Part shown: one piece after another, positions 1-7,152 of the stretch
Position numbering within the stretch: the stretch's first letter is position 1
Layout: each line of letters begins with the position of its first letter
Source: DASZTU01 sp035493835
GTDB lineage: Bacteria; Pseudomonadota; Alphaproteobacteria; Rhizobiales; Devosiaceae
DNA length: 15,401 nt
Assembly (NCBI GenBank): GCA_035493835.1
Contig: DATJHO010000023.1
Coordinates: 1-15,401 of the forward strand
Direction: 5' to 3'
Notes under the pieces: generated by a model
What the model was told of the DNA's origin: nothing
The model's database searches: none
Seen by the model: the letters and a program-made list of their open reading frames with translations, nothing else
Made by a program: the position numbers and the translations under genes

Positions 1-58
1 TTACCGGGAAGGACAGCAACCCCGCGCCGAGAGCGACCTTGAGATCCTCGGGTGTCAT
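1..58 (-). CDS. kdgD: 5-dehydro-4-deoxyglucarate dehydratase, N-terminal fragment (runs off left edge)
   Basis: Only the first 19 codons are present, reading MTPEDLKVALGAGLLSFPV. This matches the N-terminus I know for KdgD (pattern xPxxLKxxLxSGLLSFPVT), a class I aldolase-fold (DHDPS/NAL family) enzyme. KdgD converts 5-dehydro-4-deoxy-D-glucarate to 2,5-dioxopentanoate with loss of water and CO2, in oxidative glucarate, galactarate and galacturonate catabolism in the cytoplasm. The start at 58 is preferred over an in-frame ATG at 64, because an AGAGG ribosome-binding sequence lies about 6 nt upstream of 58 and would abut the ATG at 64. A -35/-10 pair with an operator-like motif lies just upstream at 89-117. 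The catalytic lysine and the rest of the barrel are outside the window, so the call rests on the N-terminal signature and the sugar-acid context. Another DHDPS-family aldolase is possible but less likely. Confidence 0.65.
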   Translation of the reverse strand, partial: MTPEDLKVALGAGLLSFPV

Positions 59-88
59 CGTCATCCTCTGTTGTGGCTTCGCCTGTCC

Positions 89-117
89 TGCCTAACAAGT
101 CGTCGGACAAGGGTCAA
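89..117 (-). promoter_or_regulatory. Candidate promoter of kdgD
   Basis: On the minus strand a -35-like TTGACC (112-117) and a weak -10-like TAGGCA (89-94) are separated by exactly 17 nt and lie about 30 nt upstream of the kdgD start. The spacer contains the 14-bp motif at 98-111, so a protein bound there would block polymerase. The -10 is poor, as is common in GC-rich alphaproteobacteria. Confidence 0.4.
98..111. promoter_or_regulatory. Candidate GntR-family operator, site 1
   Basis: The plus strand reads AGTCGTCGGACAAG. It contains TCGTCGGACAA (100-110), which fits the TNGTNNNACNA pattern reported for FadR-subfamily GntR operators and has a GTC-G-GAC core. The same 14-mer occurs with only two changes at 917-930, in the divergent region beside the regulator gene. 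It sits wholly inside the spacer of the candidate kdgD promoter, a classic repressor position. A further GACAAG half-site begins 21 nt downstream at 127-132. Confidence 0.5.
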
Positions 118-132
118 CATAGATATGACAAG

Positions 133-888
133 TTACGACATACCGTCCTGAATCAGTGACCGGTAGCGGCGCTGGCTGCCCCGCAGATGCGCCCGCATCG
201 CTTCTCTTGCAGCCAGTTCATCGCCGGCCGAAATGGCTTGGGCGATCTGCCGGTGCTCTTCGACGATCTTGTCGAGATAGGTGGTGCGCACCGCTTCGGC
301 GCCTTCGGCCTTCAGCGCGGCCCGCGGGATGGCACTCAGGCCGAGCAGGTCGAGGAATTCGGGAAAGCGCGGATTGTTCGTCGCCTCGGCGATGGCGCGA
401 TGGAAGGCAAAATCCGCCGCGGTCGAGGGTTCCTTCTTAGCGATCAGCGCCGCAAATCCCTGGTGGGCGCGAAAGATCGCTTCCTCCTGCGCCGGCGAGC
501 GTCGCTGCGCGGCAAGCGCGGCCGCTTCGATCTCGACCGCCGTCCGCAGTTCGAGCATCTCGAGCAGCGAGGAAATCCTTGCATGATCAATGGCATGGAA
601 GGGCAGGGGTGAGGGGCTCGCCTGGGCGATGACGAACACCCCGGCACCCTGGTGCGACTCGACCAAGCCGTCGGCCTGAAGGCTGGCGATCGCCTCGCGC
701 ACGACCGTGCGGCTGACCACGAAGTTTGCCGCAAGCAGGGATTGCGAGGGGAGTTTGTCGCCGATTTGGAAATGCCCCGCCACGATCTGGCTGCGTAGAT
801 TGTTGCTGACCTGCTTCACGAGGCTGCCTCGGGCGCGAGCTGCGGGAGCCATATCGGCCAATGCTTTATCCTCCGGTTTCATGCCCAT
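133..888 (-). CDS. GntR-family (FadR/FCD) transcriptional regulator
   Basis: This 251-aa protein has an N-terminal winged helix-turn-helix of GntR type (about residues 21-87: SLVKQVSNNLRSQIVAG, GDKLPSQSLLA, SRTVVREAIASLQADGLVE, GAGVFV) and a C-terminal all-helical FCD ligand-binding domain (about 105-240). Likely FCD metal ligands are D159, H163, H212 and H234. FCD domains typically bind small carboxylates and sugar acids, and binding releases the DNA. It sits between kdgD and the divergent transporter operon, so it probably represses both and itself. The ATG at 888 has only a weak ribosome-binding site. A GGAGGA at 869-874 lies 7 nt before an in-frame TTG at 861, so the true start may be nine codons later. 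The HTH is intact either way. The family call is firm; the ligand is unknown, with a kdgD-pathway intermediate or substrate the natural guess. Confidence 0.93.
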   Translation of the reverse strand: MGMKPEDKALADMAPAARARGSLVKQVSNNLRSQIVAGHFQIGDKLPSQSLLAANFVVSRTVVREAIASLQADGLVESHQGAGVFVIAQASPSPLPFHAIDHARISSLLEMLELRTAVEIEAAALAAQRRSPAQEEAIFRAHQGFAALIAKKEPSTAADFAFHRAIAEATNNPRFPEFLDLLGLSAIPRAALKAEGAEAVRTTYLDKIVEEHRQIAQAISAGDELAAREAMRAHLRGSQRRYRSLIQDGMS

Positions 889-900
889 GAATGGTCCAAA

Positions 901-929
901 ATCATGGCATGGGCAGAGTCCTCAGACAA
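901..929 (-). promoter_or_regulatory. Candidate promoter of the GntR regulator gene
   Basis: On the minus strand a -35-like TTGTCT (924-929) and a -10-like CATGAT (901-906) are spaced by 17 nt, ending just upstream of the regulator's start at 888. The -35 lies inside operator site 2, which would allow autorepression. The match is modest. If the ATG at 888 is used, the leader would be only a few nucleotides long, which agrees better with the downstream TTG start. Confidence 0.3.
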
Positions 930-930
930 G
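917..930. promoter_or_regulatory. Candidate GntR-family operator, site 2
   Basis: The plus strand reads AGTCCTCAGACAAG, identical to site 1 (98-111) at 12 of 14 positions, giving the shared form AGTC[GC]TC[GA]GACAAG. The CTTGTC half is conserved and the other half is degenerate. It lies in the 213-nt divergent region 889-1101, overlapping the candidate regulator -35 and upstream of the candidate transporter promoter. Confidence 0.45.
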
Positions 931-965
931 AGAGGGGGTGGAAAGCAAAACATGTACGATAAGTG

Positions 966-995
966 TTGACAGGCTTCCGCGGGTCTGGGTACGGT
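966..995 (+). promoter_or_regulatory. Candidate promoter of the transporter/catabolic operon
   Basis: A perfect TTGACA (966-971) is followed after 18 nt by TACGGT (990-995), a weak -10. It lies about 105 nt upstream of the first binding-protein gene, which would give a leader of roughly 100 nt. A partly palindromic ATGTACGAT lies just upstream of the -35 (952-960). The rest of 889-1101 shows no further gene. Confidence 0.35.
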
Positions 996-1101
996 CCAGA
1001 TCGGAGGAGCGGTTGCCGTGCCGGAAATCAGCGCATGTCCCCGGGGCTTGGCCAGGGGCGAGTGCGATTCCGTCACCGGTCATCGGAATGGAGGGGACGT
1101 A

Positions 1102-2622
1102 ATGAGGCTGACAAGGCACAAATTCGCCCGCGCATTGCTGGGCGCCCAAGCGGCGCTCGCCGTGGCCGCCGGTCCCGTCCTTGCAGCCCCCGCGGGCTCG
1201 GTCGTGTTGGCGCTTCCCTCGGAGCCGACCTCGGTTGACGCCTGTGATGACAGCACCAACGCCAATGCGCGCGTCCTGCGCGGCAATGTCGTCGAGGGGC
1301 TGACCCGGCTCGATCCCAAGAGCGGCGCCGTCGAGCCGCTGCTGGCGACCAAATGGTCGCGCGTGGACGACAAGACCTGGACCTTTACCATCCGTCCAGA
1401 CGTCAAGTTCCAGGACGGTGCCCCGCTCGATGCCAAGGCAGTGGTTTTCGGCATCAACCGGGCGATGGATACCAAGCTGGTGTGCCAGACGCTGTCGCTG
1501 TTCTCGACCAAGACCGTGGCCTCGGTCGAGGGCGAGATGGTGGTGAAGATCACGACCGCGGCCCCCGACCCGATCTTGCCGGCCCGCATCGCCTATATCG
1601 ATCTGCCGTCCCCGGCGACGCCGGCTGATGCCAAGAGCGACAAGCCGATCGGCACCGGCCCCTATCAGTTCGTTTCGCGCGACGTCGGTCAGTCGATCAC
1701 TCTCAAGGCCTTCGACGGCTATTGGGGCAGTGCGCCGGATTTCCGCGATGCGCAATATGTGTGGCGCGCGGAGCCGACGGTGCGCGCCGGCATGATAAAG
1801 ACCGGCGAGGCCGATATCGCCCTCGACATCCCGTTCGACCAAACCAAGGGGCTGGGCAACGCCGAGGAGTATTCCACCAATTCGGTGTTCTTCCTCAGGC
1901 CGATGCTGCGCAAGCCCCCCTTCGACGATCTGCGCGTGCGTCAGGCAGTGGTTGCCGCGATCGATAAGCAGACGCTCACTGAAGTGCTGATGGATCATTC
2001 CGGCACGCCGGCAGATCAATTGGTGACCCCGCTGATCAACGGCAATATTGCCGGTTTTGCGGGCATGCCCTTCGATCTCGACAAGGCGAAGTCGTTGCTC
2101 GCCGCGGCGAAGGCCGATGGGGTGCCGGTCGAAACGCCCGTCACGCTGGTCGCGCGTTCGGATCTCTTCAGCGGCTCGGACGAGGTGGCCCAGGCCATCC
2201 AGCAGATGCTCGAGGATGCGGGCTTCAAGGTGACCTTGAAGCCGGTGGATGCGGTCGCCTGGAGCCCGTGGCTGCGCCAGCCCAGTTCGCTCACCCAACC
2301 GGCCAACCTGCTGATGGCCACGCACGACAACATTTCGGGCGATGCGTCGCTGTCGTTCCCGAATTATTTTGGCAGCGCCGGGCACCTGAGCGTAGCGAAC
2401 GACCCGAGTCTCGACACCGCCCTTGTTTCGGCCGCGGCACTGGATGGCAAAGCCCGAGCAGCCGCTTACCAGCAGATCGCGCGCAAGGCTTATGACGCGG
2501 AGATCGTCATTCCCGTTGCGGCGCTGGAGAGCCGGCTGCTGACCTCAAGCAAGGTCAGCTACGAGGCGAACGGCTTTACCGACATCGAACTGCATCTCGC
2601 CGACGTGAAGCACAAGCAATAG
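1102..2622 (+). CDS. ABC transporter substrate-binding protein, family 5 (peptide/nickel/oligosaccharide type), paralogue 1
   Basis: A 506-aa periplasmic binding protein of the SBP_bac_5 family. Residues 1-28 form a Sec signal peptide (basic MRLTRHKFAR, hydrophobic core, VLA-A cleavage region) with no lipobox cysteine. Family hallmarks are the early VVLALPSEPTSVD strand, EGLTRLDPKSGAVEPLLATKW, WTFTIRPDVKFQDGAPLDAKAV, then PIGTGPYQF and RQAVVAAIDK. The start at 1102 is chosen because GGAGGGG lies about 7 nt upstream and the signal peptide begins there; a longer frame back to 1018 lacks these. It is first in the operon, with the cognate permeases following the second copy. Family 5 proteins bind peptides but also opines, oligosaccharides, nickel complexes and other organic ligands. 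With sugar-acid genes around it, an acidic sugar or modified carbohydrate ligand is plausible but unproven. It closely resembles the next gene. Confidence 0.93.
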   Translation: MRLTRHKFARALLGAQAALAVAAGPVLAAPAGSVVLALPSEPTSVDACDDSTNANARVLRGNVVEGLTRLDPKSGAVEPLLATKWSRVDDKTWTFTIRPDVKFQDGAPLDAKAVVFGINRAMDTKLVCQTLSLFSTKTVASVEGEMVVKITTAAPDPILPARIAYIDLPSPATPADAKSDKPIGTGPYQFVSRDVGQSITLKAFDGYWGSAPDFRDAQYVWRAEPTVRAGMIKTGEADIALDIPFDQTKGLGNAEEYSTNSVFFLRPMLRKPPFDDLRVRQAVVAAIDKQTLTEVLMDHSGTPADQLVTPLINGNIAGFAGMPFDLDKAKSLLAAAKADGVPVETPVTLVARSDLFSGSDEVAQAIQQMLEDAGFKVTLKPVDAVAWSPWLRQPSSLTQPANLLMATHDNISGDASLSFPNYFGSAGHLSVANDPSLDTALVSAAALDGKARAAAYQQIARKAYDAEIVIPVAALESRLLTSSKVSYEANGFTDIELHLADVKHKQ

Positions 2623-2650
2623 GCCCGATCTAAAATCCTCGGGAGCATGC

Positions 2651-2692
2651 CGCGCCGCCGGCGGGCCCCCGATCCGCCCCGGCGGCGGCGCG
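2651..2692 (+). repeat. GC-rich inverted repeat between the two binding-protein genes
   Basis: CGCGCCGCCG (2651-2660) pairs perfectly with CGGCGGCGCG (2683-2692). The 22-nt loop can form an inner GGCGG/CCGCC stem by shifting pairs. No T-run follows, so it is not a classic intrinsic terminator. In this position, right after the first binding-protein gene, it may protect the upstream mRNA 3' end or set differential expression of the two copies. Confidence 0.55.
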
Positions 2693-2712
2693 TGAGTGGA
2701 GGAACTGCATAC

Positions 2713-4230
2713 ATGAAACGTTCAACGCGAATTTTTGTCGGAATGGTCGTTGGCGCCCAGGCAGCATTCGCCTTCGCCACCGCACCGGCACTTGCCGCCG
2801 ATGATTCCATCGTTCTGGCGCTTCCCACCGAGCCGACTTCGCTCGACGTCTGCGACGACAGCACTCACGCCAATTCGCGGGTATTGCGCGGCAACGTGGT
2901 CGAGTCGCTCACAAGGCTCGATCCGCAGACTGGTGCCGTGCAGCCGCTGCTCGCGACCCAGTGGTCGCAGATCGACGCCAACAATTGGCGGTTCACCATT
3001 CGTCCCGGGGTCAAGTTCCACGACGGCACGCCGCTCGATGCCAAGGCGGTGGCGTTCGGCATTAACCGGGCGATGGATCCCAAGCTAGTCTGCCAGACCT
3101 ATTCGCTCTTCACCACCAAAACCACGGCCTCGGTCGAGAGCGACATGGTGGTGAAGATCACCACCGCGGCGCCCGACCCGATCCTTCCGGCTCACATCGC
3201 CAATATCGATTTGCCGTCGCCGGCCACCCCGGCCGACGCAAAAAGTGCCAAGCCCATTGGCACTGGTCCCTATGAGTTGGCCGCGCGCGACATCGGCCAG
3301 TCGATCACCCTCAAGGCCTTCGCCGGCTATTGGGGCAAGACACCGGATTTTGCGCAGGCGACCTATGTGTGGCGGGCCGAACCGACCGTGCGCGCCGGCA
3401 TGGTGAAGGCCGGTGAAGCCGATATCGCGCTCGACATCCCCTATGACCAGACCAAGGGGCTGAGCAATGCGCAGCAATACTCGACGAACTCGGTCTTCTA
3501 TCTGCGACCGATGCTGCAGAAGCCGCCGCTCAACGATCTGCGCGTCCGCCAGGCAGTCGCGGCCGCGATCGACAAGCAGACGCTGACCGAAGTGCTGATG
3601 GACCATTCCGGGAGCCCGACCGACCAGTTGGTCACCCCGCTTATCAATGGCAACATCCCCAACTACGCCGGCATTCCCTTCGACACGGATAAGGCGAAGT
3701 CGCTGCTTGCAGCCGCCAAGGCGGATGGGGTGCCGGTCGATACCCCGATCACGCTCGTTGCGCGTTCTGACCTCTTCAGCGGCGCCAGCGAGGTGGATCA
3801 GGCGATCCAGCAGATGCTTGAAGACGCCGGGTTCAAGGTCGTCCTCAAGCCGGTCGACTCGGTCGCCTGGAGCGCGTGGGCGCGCAAGCCGGATTCGCTT
3901 ACCCAGCCGGTCAATCTGCTCACCTCGGCGCACGCCAACATGTCCGGCGACGCCTCCCTGTCGTTCCCGAACTTTTTCACCAGCAAGGGGCGGCTCGGGG
4001 TCGCCAACGACAAGGAGCTCGACAGCCAATTGGCTGCGGCGGCCGTCGCTGGCGGGGATGCCCGTACCCAGGCCTACAGGGGGGCCGCCAAGCGCGCCTA
4101 TGACCAGGAGATCGTCATCCCGATCGCGGTCCTCGACAGCCGGCTGCTGACCTCGGCCAAGGTGAGCTACCAGGCCAACGGCTTCACCGACATGGAGCTC
4201 CACCTCGCCGATGTCAGGCACGCCCAATAG
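2713..4230 (+). CDS. ABC transporter substrate-binding protein, family 5, paralogue 2
   Basis: A 505-aa SBP_bac_5 protein with a signal peptide (MKRSTRIFVG, hydrophobic stretch, ALA-A cleavage near residue 28-29). It aligns with the preceding protein along its whole length, by eye about three quarters identical. Shared blocks include RVLRGNVVE, VKITTAAPDPILPA, IDLPSPATPADAKS, YVWRAEPTVRAGM and LVTPLINGNI. A GGAGGA at 2698-2703 lies 9 nt before the chosen ATG, which is why 2713 is preferred over the longer frame from 2647. Differences between the copies cluster in the C-terminal third (about residues 395-480) and in the signal peptides, while the ligand-lobe blocks are conserved. This suggests recent tandem duplication with modest divergence in ligand range or expression. 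Both presumably serve the same membrane complex encoded downstream. Confidence 0.93.
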   Translation: MKRSTRIFVGMVVGAQAAFAFATAPALAADDSIVLALPTEPTSLDVCDDSTHANSRVLRGNVVESLTRLDPQTGAVQPLLATQWSQIDANNWRFTIRPGVKFHDGTPLDAKAVAFGINRAMDPKLVCQTYSLFTTKTTASVESDMVVKITTAAPDPILPAHIANIDLPSPATPADAKSAKPIGTGPYELAARDIGQSITLKAFAGYWGKTPDFAQATYVWRAEPTVRAGMVKAGEADIALDIPYDQTKGLSNAQQYSTNSVFYLRPMLQKPPLNDLRVRQAVAAAIDKQTLTEVLMDHSGSPTDQLVTPLINGNIPNYAGIPFDTDKAKSLLAAAKADGVPVDTPITLVARSDLFSGASEVDQAIQQMLEDAGFKVVLKPVDSVAWSAWARKPDSLTQPVNLLTSAHANMSGDASLSFPNFFTSKGRLGVANDKELDSQLAAAAVAGGDARTQAYRGAAKRAYDQEIVIPIAVLDSRLLTSAKVSYQANGFTDMELHLADVRHAQ

Positions 4231-4269
4231 CCCGATGAGGAACGGCCGGCAGGAAGGTTTAGGCGGTAG

Positions 4270-5187
4270 ATGATCAAATTCCTGAGTTTCAGGCTGACGA
4301 CGAGTCTGATCGCGCTTGTGGGCGTGATGATCATCGTCTTCTTCCTTGCGAGGCTGACGGGCAGTCCTGCCTCGCTTTACCTGCCGGTCGATGCCACCGA
4401 TGCCATGATCAGGGCCTTCAACCAGCAGAACGGCCTCGACCAGCCCATCCTCGTGCAGTTCGTCCACTTTGTCGGCAACGTCTTCCGGCTCGATTTCGGG
4501 CAGTCGCTGTCGCAGCAGCGCCCGGCGTCCGAGGCGGTCCTTTCGGCGATGCCGCAGACCTTGCTGATCGCTGCGATCGCCATGGGGCTGACGCTGCTGC
4601 TGTCGATTCCGCTCGGCACCTTCGCGGCGCTCAAGCCCAACTCGCCGTTGGATCGGGCTATTACGTTTTTCTCGCTCGTCACCTCCAGCATTCCAGAATT
4701 CTGGTTCGCGTTGGTTTGTGTGCTCGTGTTCTCCGTCAATCTCGGCCTGCTGCCGACGTCGGGGCAGGGGAGCCTCGCCTCTTGGGTCTTGCCGGTTGCA
4801 ACGCTCATGTTGCACCCGCTCGGCGTGCTGACCCAGGTGGTGCGCGGCGCCATGCTGGAAACGATCAATGCCGGCTATGTGCAGAATGCGCGAGCGCGGG
4901 GCTATTCCTGGCAGCGCCTGGCCTTCCGCCACGCGCTGCGCAACGCCTCATTGCCCATCATCACCGTCGCGGGCGACCGGGCCGGTGGGATGCTCAACGG
5001 CGCCGTGATCGTTTCGGCCGTATTCGCCTGGCCCGGCATCGGCCAGGTCCTGGTCGCTGCGGTCTACAATCGCGATTTTGCCGTCATTCAGGCGGGGGTG
5101 TTCGTCGTCGGCATCGCCGTCATCCTGCTGAACATCCTGGTCGACCTGATCTATGCGGCCGCCGATCCGCGCATCCGGATTTCGTGA
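4270..5187 (+). CDS. ABC transporter permease, DppB/OppB-like
   Basis: A 305-aa inner-membrane protein of the BPD_transp_1 family in its DppB form. The N-terminal membrane helix (about 9-29) is followed by a periplasmic stretch with QQNGLDQPILVQF and LDFGQSL, then the membrane core. The cytoplasmic EAA-type loop reads NARARGYSWQRLAFRHALRN (about 206-225) and is where the ATPases dock. GAVIVSAVFAWPGIGQ (about 244-259) is the usual C-terminal signature. It forms the translocation pore with the next gene product. It lies 39 nt after the second binding-protein gene, with a purine-rich AGGAAGG/AGGCGG stretch before the ATG. Length is normal for the family and the frame is intact. Sequence alone does not tell the transported substrate. 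Confidence 0.92.
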   Translation: MIKFLSFRLTTSLIALVGVMIIVFFLARLTGSPASLYLPVDATDAMIRAFNQQNGLDQPILVQFVHFVGNVFRLDFGQSLSQQRPASEAVLSAMPQTLLIAAIAMGLTLLLSIPLGTFAALKPNSPLDRAITFFSLVTSSIPEFWFALVCVLVFSVNLGLLPTSGQGSLASWVLPVATLMLHPLGVLTQVVRGAMLETINAGYVQNARARGYSWQRLAFRHALRNASLPIITVAGDRAGGMLNGAVIVSAVFAWPGIGQVLVAAVYNRDFAVIQAGVFVVGIAVILLNILVDLIYAAADPRIRIS

Positions 5188-5188
5188 G

Positions 5189-6142
5189 ATGACGATTACC
5201 CAGACTTTGGCCCCCGCGCGGCCCACCCTCGGCATACGCCTCAAGAGCACGTTCTCGACCGGCCGTCTCGGGTTGCTGATGCATTCGCCCCTGGCGCTGG
5301 CCTCGGCGCTGACGCTGTTCGTGCTGGTGCTGGTCGCCACAATCGGCGCGCCGTTCGCGCAGGATGTGGCCAATATGCAGAACCTGCGGCTGCGCTTCTT
5401 TCCGCCGTTCAGCCTGTCCCATGGCTGGCTCTACGTGCTCGGCGCCGATGCCCTCGGCCGCAGCATGCTGGCCCAACTGGTCGTAGGCGCCCGGACCAGC
5501 TTCATCGTCGCCGGAGCGGCAGTCGGGTTGGCGACGATTGTCGGCACGGCGATCGGACTGGTCAGCGGCTTTCTCGGCGGCTGGGTCGATGCCGCGCTGA
5601 TGCGCATCAGCGATATCATCGTCACCGTTCCCTCGCTGCTTCTGGCACTGGCGGTGCTTTTCGTGCTCGAGCCCAGTGTCATCAATTTGGTGATGGTGCT
5701 CGCCATCGGCCGCCTGCCGATCTATCTGCGCGTCTCGCGCGCGCAGACGCTCGAACTGCGCGAGCGGGTGTTCGTCGAGGCGTCGCGCGCCATCGGGGCC
5801 AGCGATTTCAGCATCATCTGGCGCGATATCCGGCCGCTGGTCATGCCGACGGTATTGACCGTGGCGATGCTGGAGTTGGCGATGGTCATGCTCGCGGCGG
5901 CCGGCCTCAGCTTCCTGGGCGTTGGGCTGCAACGGCCCGATGTCGATTGGGGCACCATTGTCTCCGAGGGTCGCGAATATCTGACGCGGGCCTGGTGGGC
6001 GACCGTGTTCCCCGGCATGGCCATTGTCATTACCGCGCTCGCGGCCAATCTCCTCTCCAACTGGCTTCGCGCCAGCGGCGATCCTTTGCAGGCAACCGCC
6101 CTCGTTGCCGCGCCATCGCGCGACGAGGATGCCCGGAAATGA
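5189..6142 (+). CDS. ABC transporter permease, DppC/OppC-like
   Basis: A 317-aa inner-membrane permease of the DppC type. It has an N-terminal cytoplasmic tail, a first membrane helix at about 35-53, the family block LGADALGRSMLAQLVVGARTS (about 85-104), the EAA loop VEASRAIGASDFSIIWRDIRP (about 196-216) and C-terminal GLSFLGVGLQRPDVDWGT. The ATG at 5189 begins one nucleotide after the stop of the preceding permease, so translational coupling is likely. A longer frame back to 5153 would overlap the upstream gene and adds no family sequence. The gene ends in an ATGA overlap with the next ATPase. It pairs with the DppB-like protein to form the channel. Confidence 0.92.
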   Translation: MTITQTLAPARPTLGIRLKSTFSTGRLGLLMHSPLALASALTLFVLVLVATIGAPFAQDVANMQNLRLRFFPPFSLSHGWLYVLGADALGRSMLAQLVVGARTSFIVAGAAVGLATIVGTAIGLVSGFLGGWVDAALMRISDIIVTVPSLLLALAVLFVLEPSVINLVMVLAIGRLPIYLRVSRAQTLELRERVFVEASRAIGASDFSIIWRDIRPLVMPTVLTVAMLELAMVMLAAAGLSFLGVGLQRPDVDWGTIVSEGREYLTRAWWATVFPGMAIVITALAANLLSNWLRASGDPLQATALVAAPSRDEDARK

Positions 6143-7152
6143 GTGCGCTGGCGATGGGAGACGATATCACGGTCTCAAGCAGCGCGCGCGAGCCGCTCCT
6201 GGCCATCCGCGATCTGCGGGTAGAGTTCGGGCCCGTGCAGGCGGTGCGCGGCATCGACCTTGCAGTCAAGGCCGGCGAGAGCGTTGCCATTCTCGGCGAG
6301 TCGGGCTCGGGCAAGAGCGTCACCGGCAAGGCGATCATGGGGCTTATCAACCCGCCGGGGGTAGTGCGGGGCTCGGTGCGTTTCGCCGGAAGCGAGCTGG
6401 TCGGGAGGAGCGAGGCCGAGTTGCGGCCCGTTCGCGGGCCAGGATTGGCCATGGTGTTCCAGGACTCGCTTGACGCCTTGAACCCGGTCTTTTCGGTTGG
6501 CGAACAGATAATCGAGATCCTGACGGTGCGGCTGCGCCGGCAGCGCGGCAAGGCGCGCGCCGAGGCGATCGCGCTGATGGAGCAGGTCGGCATTCCCAAT
6601 GCGGAAAAGCGGCTCTGCGACTACCCGCACCAGTTTTCCGGCGGCATGCGCCAGCGCATCTGCATCGCCATGGCGATCGCGCTCAAGCCCAGGCTGCTGA
6701 TTGCCGATGAGCCGACAACGGCGCTCGACGTCACGGTGCAGGCCGGAATCCTTAAGCTCATCAATGAGCTGCAGCGGGAAACCGGCATGGCGCTCCTGTT
6801 CGTCACCCACGATCTGGCCGTCGCCCGGGAAGTCGCCGAGCACCTTGTCGTGATGTATGCCGGCCGGATCGTCGAGCAGGGACCGATCGACGAACTCTTC
6901 GCCCGTCCGGCGCACCCCTATACCAGGGCGCTCCTGAGCTCAAATCCCGGCTCGGTACGGCATTGGTCCGACCTGCAGCCGATCACGGGCAATCCGCCGG
7001 ACAAGACGACGGTATACAAAGGGTGCGCCTTCGCGCCGCGCTGCCCGCGCGCCGTCGCGCAATGTGTCGAGGTGCCGCCGGGGCTGAGGACGATTGCCGA
7101 GGGCAGGGACGCCCGCTGCCATTTCGCCGAGGAGGTGCTCCATGCCCGCTGA
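6139..7152 (+). CDS. ABC transporter ATP-binding protein, OppD/DppD-like
   Basis: A 337-aa cytoplasmic ATPase of the peptide-type importer family. Walker A GESGSGKS is at 53-60, the Q-loop Q at 108, the ABC signature FSGGMRQR at 166-173, Walker B LLIADE at 186-191 and the switch histidine (FVTHD) at 224. The C-terminal oligo_HPY extension is complete, with the cysteine set C296, C302, C309 and C327 around CAFAPRCPRA. The start ATG overlaps the stop of the permease gene (ATGA), fixing 6139 over the longer frame from 5947. It powers import together with the next gene product as a heterodimer. All catalytic motifs are intact. Confidence 0.95.
   Translation: MSALAMGDDITVSSSAREPLLAIRDLRVEFGPVQAVRGIDLAVKAGESVAILGESGSGKSVTGKAIMGLINPPGVVRGSVRFAGSELVGRSEAELRPVRGPGLAMVFQDSLDALNPVFSVGEQIIEILTVRLRRQRGKARAEAIALMEQVGIPNAEKRLCDYPHQFSGGMRQRICIAMAIALKPRLLIADEPTTALDVTVQAGILKLINELQRETGMALLFVTHDLAVAREVAEHLVVMYAGRIVEQGPIDELFARPAHPYTRALLSSNPGSVRHWSDLQPITGNPPDKTTVYKGCAFAPRCPRAVAQCVEVPPGLRTIAEGRDARCHFAEEVLHAR

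Noticed and set aside
922..2385. A 487-codon open frame on the minus strand opposite the first binding-protein gene
   Set aside because: It is an antisense shadow. The plus-strand protein has a clear family, signal peptide and ribosome-binding site, while the antisense product is rich in R, H, G and Q with no recognisable domain, as expected from GC-rich codon bias.
3085..4932. A 615-codon minus-strand open frame opposite the second binding protein and first permease
   Set aside because: Same antisense pattern. It spans two unrelated plus-strand genes and its product is low-complexity R/H/D/Q-rich, without a domain or ribosome-binding site.
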